From the NCBI GenBank assembly GCA_023427925.1, contig JAEYZS010000269.1, forward strand, positions 1-20,621: DNA of 20,621 nt, read 5' to 3'. The position numbers and the translations under genes were made by a program. Shown here piece by piece: positions 15,699-20,621 of this stretch. This DNA is from Pseudomonadota bacterium. Its GTDB lineage: Bacteria > Bdellovibrionota > Bdellovibrionia > Bdellovibrionales > JAEYZS01. Position 1 is the stretch's first letter. Each line of letters starts with the position of its first letter. The notes below the pieces were generated by a model, which searched no databases, was not told the DNA's origin, and saw nothing but the letters and a program-made list of their open reading frames with translations.

Positions 15699-15771
15699 AC
15701 TATTATTAAACTCTATTTTTATGAAAATAGAAACAGACTCTAGCTACCTCTAGACAAAGATACCCGAGACA
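15699..15771 (-). other. Only sizeable gap within the 10.7-kb operon
   Basis: The 73-base gap between the transglycosylase and the 192-aa gene holds a small stem (CTATTTT/AAAATAG around a CATA loop) and a direct repeat, CTCTAG at 15738-15743 and 15748-15753, in 10-bp phase. No intrinsic terminator is seen. It may carry an internal promoter, but no convincing -35/-10 pair can be named. Confidence 0.3.
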
Positions 15772-17274
15772 CTATTGTGGTATCTCAATAACCTGACCAG
15801 GTCTTAAGGCGCGAGGATTTAAGTCCTGATTCGCTCTAATAATTCGATCCATACTGATCTGAAACTGCTTAGCGATATCATAGATCGTATCTCCGCGATT
15901 TACGATATATGTAAGTGAAGTTCCCGAAGACTCTCTGACTCTTACAGCGGATTTGGGGATGGGTTTTGCAAGATATTCTGCAAATGCTTGTTCCTGACCT
16001 TGTGGAACTCGGACTTTTGTCCCAGTCGGGATCTTTACAGATCCTCGTGTAATGAGTTGAGAGAAGTGCGGATTCAAATTCAAAATTTCATTTTTATCGT
16101 TATTATGAAAAGCCTTTAATTCATTGAATCCTAAAGGACGTTGAATTTTTAGCTCATGATAAGGCACTTCATCTGCCCAGATTAGTTTTTGACCAAAATA
16201 TTTTTCTGCATTTTTTTCGACTTCTAGGGCTGCAAGATAACTTGTGTAAAAACTTTCTGAAGCAAAACCAAATCGCGAGGTCGGGTTTGTGCCATAAATC
16301 TGAGCCAAATCTTTTGTACCTGCTTTCTCTGCAATTCTCTTCATTCCAGCAGCACCATAGTTGTAAGCTGTAACAGCAAGAGGCCAACTCTCTAAGATTT
16401 TGTAATTTTGACGTAATAGTTTAGCAGCAGCATGTGCTGATATAATTGGGTCATTCCTCTCATCAATCGTAGAATTGACTTTCATGTAGAGACGCCCAGT
16501 ACTGCGCATAAATTGCCAAATACCACTCGCGCCCACCTTAGATCTCGCTTTTATATTGAAAGAACTTTCAACAAACGGAAGGCGAGTCAATTCCTTGGGC
16601 ATATTGTATTCTTCAAAAATTCTTTCGATTTCGTTCAAATATCTACCAGAATAATAAATTCCCTGAATAAATCGGTCTCGCTGACCGAGTTGGAATCTTA
16701 ATCGACCTTTTTGAGACGCCTGTTGAAATTTATTTTCTTCCTTAACACTTTCAAATAGCTTCCAGTAGCGAAGCTCTTCTGCATTTAACATCGATGGGTC
16801 TTTGGTTTCTTCAAGCTTAAGTAAAATTTCTTTAATTCTATCTTTTTTGTCATCTAGGTATTTCTTCTCTGCCTTAAATCGCTGACGAGAATTCATATTT
16901 TTATCATTGTCCAAATGAGAAAAATCGACTGACTCGTATACAAGATGGGGATATCTGCTATCATGAAGAACACCTTGGGACGTGGTGTACTTGGTATATA
17001 TATTAATCCAAAAATTAACTCGCTCCCTTAATGGTTCCGGAACTGCAAAAGTCGCTTGATCATATCCTTGAATATTTTTTTGATTTTCGTAGTTCGGTGC
17101 CACCCAATGTCTTTTCTCTTTCGACGGGAGAACGTCTTCTTGGTCCTGTCCCTCAATTTTTTCTTGGACTTCTTCTGTATGGACTTCAAGCTGTTCGATT
17201 TCGTCCTGTGATAAGTTATTAGCCGTTGCGCAGGCCAAAAGAACAAAAACAGATAGAAGTAATACTTTTCTCAT
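15772..17274 (-). CDS. Membrane-bound lytic transglycosylase with LysM domain (MltD-like lipoprotein)
   Basis: This enzyme cleaves MurNAc-GlcNAc bonds in peptidoglycan, releasing anhydro-muropeptides. Counting from the ATG at 17274, the 500-residue protein has a lipobox VLLAC (Cys15), an acidic linker, and a long helical region (about 80-200). The GH23 SLT domain follows, with PFVESSF carrying catalytic E236-S237, GASGIWQFM at 248-256 and AVTAYNYG at 300-307. A single LysM domain lies at about 453-500 (YIVNRGDTIYDIAKQF to LRPGQVIEIP). I prefer ATG 17274 over GTG 17280 because GAGG is well spaced for the ATG and only one base from the GTG. It lies 11 bases after the DD-peptidase gene, so two peptidoglycan-degrading enzymes head the operon. 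Confidence 0.93.
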   Translation of the reverse strand: MRKVLLLSVFVLLACATANNLSQDEIEQLEVHTEEVQEKIEGQDQEDVLPSKEKRHWVAPNYENQKNIQGYDQATFAVPEPLRERVNFWINIYTKYTTSQGVLHDSRYPHLVYESVDFSHLDNDKNMNSRQRFKAEKKYLDDKKDRIKEILLKLEETKDPSMLNAEELRYWKLFESVKEENKFQQASQKGRLRFQLGQRDRFIQGIYYSGRYLNEIERIFEEYNMPKELTRLPFVESSFNIKARSKVGASGIWQFMRSTGRLYMKVNSTIDERNDPIISAHAAAKLLRQNYKILESWPLAVTAYNYGAAGMKRIAEKAGTKDLAQIYGTNPTSRFGFASESFYTSYLAALEVEKNAEKYFGQKLIWADEVPYHELKIQRPLGFNELKAFHNNDKNEILNLNPHFSQLITRGSVKIPTGTKVRVPQGQEQAFAEYLAKPIPKSAVRVRESSGTSLTYIVNRGDTIYDIAKQFQISMDRIIRANQDLNPRALRPGQVIEIPQ

Positions 17275-17285
17275 ACACACCTCAT

Positions 17286-18710
17286 TTATAACTGAGTGAT
17301 TTGAATAGCCAACTTATCGAATAGATCCCTGGCTTGTGCTTCCTTACCGCTACCATTATACACAAAAACAAACGTAACAACCTCACCTTTTGAAGTCGAT
17401 GCATATCCAGCTAGACCCGTTACTCCTGACAAAAGCCCTGTCTTTGCTCTCACCCAAAGTGGTTCCTTAAGTGTCAACATGCGCTTAGAAAGTGTACCTT
17501 CGTGCTGCGGGTATGCCATGCTGCTAATTAAATGCGATGATACTGAAAAATCCCTATATGCGTTTAACATCAGTTGACCTAAATCCGCTGGAGAAATTTT
17601 GTTCTGATTTGAAAATCCTGACGGACTAATAAAATCATAGCTAGTTTTTTTGAGATTATAATTCGTCTCGAGAATTTCTTTGATGAGTTCAACTCCGCCG
17701 TCAATGCTTCCTACCTTTGCACCATTATTTGTGGAAATATTTTTGGTTATCATTTCTGCCAAGAAATTGTTTGAAAACTTCATCATTCCATCGATGATTT
17801 CAAAAAACGTCCAACCCTTTACTTCTGCTAACAATGTACTTTTCGCTGGAGTCTTACCTGAAGATACCTTCTGATCGGTCACTTCTATTCCTCGATGCTT
17901 TAAAAACTGTATCAAGTTTTTCCCGACCCAAAGATCCGGATGAGTAACGCTTGCATATTTCACCGCTTCATTTTGCTGAATGCCCATGGAACCAGAGACT
18001 ATAATCTTTTCGCCATTTTTTCCGGGTTGCTTATCAATGACAATTGCCGCTGGTCTATTTCCTGAAACAGTGGTTGTCTTGTTTATAACTTCAAAATAGT
18101 CATTTTCAGGATCAACAATGACATCCAGGGGCTGCCCTACCTTGCTTCCAGGACGAAGATAAACGTTCACCGTATTCCAATTGAAAGACAGACCTGAAAC
18201 CGGAGAATCATATGCTCTGTCGACTCGAACACTTTGGCGGCTATTATCAAAGTACTTATCGTCAAAAATTTTACTATCGACAATAATTCCACCTTCGATT
18301 TTCTTGATACGGTTTCGAGAAAAATTGTTAACGAGAACCCACATTTGCTCAGAAATGAAGCTTGGATCTCCTTGTCCCTTTATATACAAAGAGCCTTTTA
18401 AGACGCCATCAGTGACAGGCGCTGTTGATCTGAGCTCCGTGGATATTCTTTGATCAGGCTTAAAAACTTTGAGAGCTGCGATTCCTGTCAAAATTTTTGA
18501 AAGTGATGCGGGTGAGAATTTTTCTGAGGACCGATTTTCAAATATGATCGTTTCGTTGTTTGAAACATAAATACCCAAGTTCTTTAAAGGGATTCCACTA
18601 CTCTTTATAACTTTCTCTAAGGCTTGTCGTTGTTGCAGTGTTGCTTGAGGCGACTCAGCAGCTGCAGTCCAAGATAGTAAAAAAATCGGTAAGAATAATA
18701 GGTGTTTCAT
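17286..18710 (-). CDS. dacB: D-alanyl-D-alanine carboxypeptidase/endopeptidase, PBP4 type (S13)
   Basis: An S13 family enzyme that removes the terminal D-Ala and can cut 4-3 cross-links in peptidoglycan. The 474-residue product has signal peptide MKHLLFLPIFLLSWTAAA. All three catalytic motifs are present: SxxK at S69-L-S-K72, SxN at S313-N-N315 (MMKFSNNFLAEM) and KTG at 423-425 (VRAKTGLLSGVTGLAGY). The insertion between SxxK and SxN is about 240 residues, as in class C PBP4 rather than PBP5/6. The ATG has AAGGA about 9 bases upstream. It is the first gene of the minus-strand operon, divergent from the peptide-binding lipoprotein gene, with only 35 bases between their start codons. In bdellovibrios PBP4-type enzymes act on prey wall; whether this copy does is unknown. 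Confidence 0.93.
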   Translation of the reverse strand: MKHLLFLPIFLLSWTAAAESPQATLQQRQALEKVIKSSGIPLKNLGIYVSNNETIIFENRSSEKFSPASLSKILTGIAALKVFKPDQRISTELRSTAPVTDGVLKGSLYIKGQGDPSFISEQMWVLVNNFSRNRIKKIEGGIIVDSKIFDDKYFDNSRQSVRVDRAYDSPVSGLSFNWNTVNVYLRPGSKVGQPLDVIVDPENDYFEVINKTTTVSGNRPAAIVIDKQPGKNGEKIIVSGSMGIQQNEAVKYASVTHPDLWVGKNLIQFLKHRGIEVTDQKVSSGKTPAKSTLLAEVKGWTFFEIIDGMMKFSNNFLAEMITKNISTNNGAKVGSIDGGVELIKEILETNYNLKKTSYDFISPSGFSNQNKISPADLGQLMLNAYRDFSVSSHLISSMAYPQHEGTLSKRMLTLKEPLWVRAKTGLLSGVTGLAGYASTSKGEVVTFVFVYNGSGKEAQARDLFDKLAIQITQL

Positions 18711-18745
18711 TTGAATTATCCTTTCAATACCGCTAAGATCATTTC

Positions 18746-20287
18746 ATGGGGAAGGCTCAGTTTCAAGATCTAAAGGTTTTTATTCTTTCAATTGTCTTTT
18801 GGGGATTTATTTCTGGATGCACTCAAGAAGTACATAACCCAAAAGAAAGCATCACTTTTGCTCTCACAGCACACGCCAAAAGCCTTGATCCTCGCACTTC
18901 GACAGACGCGACAGGACAGCGTCTCAATAGTTTGTTATTTAATTCCTTCGTGAGAACCGACTCTGTTGTGGATATCAAAGGCGAAGCTTCTTATAAGTGG
19001 GAATATAAAAACAAGACTTATACATTCTATCTTCACAAAGGTTTAACATTTTCCGACGGATCTCCCGTTACCAAAGATGATATTTTATTTACTTTTCAGG
19101 AATATCTAAAACCATCAAATCCTTTTAAAAGCTCTTTCGATTTGATTGAAGATGTGAGTGCCGATTTCGATGGGGAAACACCTATTGTCAAAGTGAAACT
19201 CAAAAAATTCTCAGCTATTTTTCTAACTGATTTGTCATTAATGAAAATTCTGCCAAAGAAAATTGTTGAACAATATGGCGATGACTTTAACGACAAATTA
19301 GTTGGAAGTGGAGCATTTAAATTAGTTTCAAAAACATTAAGTGAACTTGTTCTCGAAGCGAGAACGGATCATCCTATCTACAAACCCAAATTTAAATACG
19401 CTATTTTTAAAATCATTCAAGATGATAGCACTCGCTTTCTGAATGCCTACAAAGGATCGATTGACGTTATCCAATACGGCCTTCCTCTGACAAAAATCTC
19501 CTACATTGAAAAGCAAAATAAGTACAATATCTTTAAGTACCCCGGGTCTTCAATGAACTATATGCTTTTGAATCTCAAAGATTCAGATTTTAAAAATAAA
19601 GAGTTTAGATGGGCGATGTCTAAGGCTCTAAACAGAGATGAAATTATTAAATACAAACTTGAAGGCTATGGTGAAAGCGCGACCTCACTTCTTCCTAGCA
19701 ATAATCCTTACCACAATCGCGAGCTCAAGAAAATTGCATATGAGCCAGAAGAATCCAAAAAAACCATTAAAAAGTTAAATCTAGATCAAAAGGAATTTAT
19801 TCTCAAAACATCAAACAACCCAGAAGTTGTTGAGTACGCTCGAGTCATAGCATCTCAACTCCGAAATGTGGGCTTAAATGTAAAAATCCAAAGTTACGAG
19901 TGGGGAACTTTTTACGGAGATGTTCGCGCAGGGAATTTCCAAATGGCGATCATGCGTTGGGTGGGTCTAACAGATCCTGATATATATCGACAAGCGTTTC
20001 ATTCGCGGGAATTCCCGCCAGGCAGGAATCGTGGTTTTTACTCGAATCCCGTTTTAGATCCACTTCTCGATCAAGGTATAGTCATCGAAGATATTAAGCA
20101 ACGAATCAAACATTACAATGAAATACAAAAAGTTATTTTTGATGACCAAATTATCATTCCTCTCTGGTATAATAATTTAGTTGATATTGTACATAAAAGA
20201 ATTAAAGGCTACGTCCCACCGATCATGGGCGACCTGAGTCCAATTTACGAATTGTATATTGATGATCAGAAGGATTCTCACCGATGA
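18746..20287 (+). CDS. Oligopeptide ABC transporter substrate-binding lipoprotein (SBP family 5)
   Basis: A 513-residue protein with a lipoprotein signal ending in FISGC (Cys25). It has the SBP_bac_5 core: AKSLDPRTSTDATGQRL at the start of the mature domain, the signature TYTFYLHKGLTFSDGSPVTKDDILFTF, the GSGAFKLV loop, and later MNYMLLNL and FRWAMSKALNRDEI. The C-terminal lobe includes YEWGTFYGDVRAGNFQMAIMRWVG. This architecture is typical of DppA/OppA-type proteins that capture peptides for an inner-membrane ABC permease. No permease or ATPase gene is in the window. The stop overlaps the start of the following lspA-like gene by 4 bases (ATGA), so the two are translationally coupled. The ribosome binding site upstream of the ATG is weak. 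Confidence 0.92.
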   Translation: MGKAQFQDLKVFILSIVFWGFISGCTQEVHNPKESITFALTAHAKSLDPRTSTDATGQRLNSLLFNSFVRTDSVVDIKGEASYKWEYKNKTYTFYLHKGLTFSDGSPVTKDDILFTFQEYLKPSNPFKSSFDLIEDVSADFDGETPIVKVKLKKFSAIFLTDLSLMKILPKKIVEQYGDDFNDKLVGSGAFKLVSKTLSELVLEARTDHPIYKPKFKYAIFKIIQDDSTRFLNAYKGSIDVIQYGLPLTKISYIEKQNKYNIFKYPGSSMNYMLLNLKDSDFKNKEFRWAMSKALNRDEIIKYKLEGYGESATSLLPSNNPYHNRELKKIAYEPEESKKTIKKLNLDQKEFILKTSNNPEVVEYARVIASQLRNVGLNVKIQSYEWGTFYGDVRAGNFQMAIMRWVGLTDPDIYRQAFHSREFPPGRNRGFYSNPVLDPLLDQGIVIEDIKQRIKHYNEIQKVIFDDQIIIPLWYNNLVDIVHKRIKGYVPPIMGDLSPIYELYIDDQKDSHR

Positions 20288-20621
20288 AAATGAAGCAGCG
20301 ACACTGGTTACTCTACGTATGGATTCCATTATTTATCACTTGGGGCTTAGACAGAATAACAAAACTCGTTGCCATTGAGCACGTGGGTGCTCTTAAGTTT
20401 TACGGCTACTTAGGTTTTGTAAAACATCATATTTATGGCGCTATGTTGGGACTATTCTCGGATCTCCCTCCTGTGCTTCGAGTTGTCTCTTTATCAACGG
20501 GTGGTGCATTTTTAATCTTTATATTTTTTGTGATCCAATATCTTTTGCCTTCAAAACTTGTGGTTTTAAGAGTCGGCCTCTCCATACTTCTCGGAGGCAT
20601 CCTCGGAAATGTGGCTGACAG
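20284..20621 (+). CDS. lspA: Lipoprotein signal peptidase (LspA-like), C-terminally truncated by the window
   Basis: The first 112 codons of a signal peptidase II-like protein. LspA is the inner-membrane aspartyl protease that removes signal peptides from prolipoproteins. Visible features are a first membrane segment ending in GLDRITKLVA (D23, K27 of the DxxxK motif), two further hydrophobic segments (about 65-88 and 94-107), and GGILGNVAD (108-112), the start of the GNxxDR motif carrying one catalytic Asp. The second catalytic Asp region lies beyond the window. The conserved NxGxxF loop is altered here: HHIYGAMLGLF has Ile50 where Asn is expected. The start overlaps the upstream lipoprotein gene by 4 bases. 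Confidence 0.85.
   Translation, partial: MKMKQRHWLLYVWIPLFITWGLDRITKLVAIEHVGALKFYGYLGFVKHHIYGAMLGLFSDLPPVLRVVSLSTGGAFLIFIFFVIQYLLPSKLVVLRVGLSILLGGILGNVAD

Noticed and set aside
15738..15753. CTCTAG direct repeat in 10-bp phase as an operator
   Set aside because: Only two 6-base copies and no clear promoter beside them; reported only as content of the gap, not as a finding.

Overview
The window suggests a moderately AT-rich member of the Bdellovibrionota (Bdellovibrio-like predators or relatives). The grounds are the gene families present, the many small exported proteins, the peptidoglycan enzymes, the secreted carboxypeptidase, and a TPR/beta-barrel cluster of a kind I associate with this phylum and with myxobacteria. 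This is inference from gene content; no rRNA or other marker gene was available. I saw no mobile element, CRISPR array, tRNA or rRNA, and no gene-free stretch longer than about 145 bases.

Left part (1-3850): the start of the division and cell-wall (dcw) cluster on the minus strand, mraZ-rsmH-ftsL, with short overlaps between genes. An array of four 10-bp-spaced MraZ boxes covers the mraZ promoter, and the leader downstream of it can form two mutually exclusive hairpins. The cluster is interrupted after ftsL by a DUF3750 lipoprotein gene and an oppositely oriented gene of unknown function. ftsI follows only after these and is cut by the window edge.

Middle (3849-7858): plus-strand genes for a membrane-anchored zinc-ribbon protein, thymidine kinase (tdk), hypoxanthine phosphoribosyltransferase (hpt) and a small helix-hairpin-helix-like protein. 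The tdk-hpt spacer holds nested inverted repeats that could form a pseudoknot ending at the hpt ribosome binding site. A secreted M14 carboxypeptidase is convergent with the helix-hairpin-helix gene, and its terminators lie inside that gene's coding sequence.

Right part (7977-18710): a probable 10.7-kb minus-strand operon. In order of transcription it encodes PBP4-type DD-peptidase (dacB-like), a MltD-like lytic transglycosylase lipoprotein, a 192-aa exported protein, a 441-aa TPR-like protein, a 1274-aa TPR protein, an 86-aa exported protein, a roughly 181-aa four-cysteine exported protein and a 396-aa outer-membrane beta-barrel. Every product carries an export signal. The set looks like an envelope machine coupled to peptidoglycan remodelling and resembles parts of the myxobacterial Glt/Nfs gliding and spore-coat systems. 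It is the best candidate here for a poorly described system.

Far right (18746-20621): a divergent operon with an oligopeptide-binding lipoprotein overlapping a lipoprotein signal peptidase (lspA-like). The latter is truncated by the window edge and lacks a conserved asparagine.
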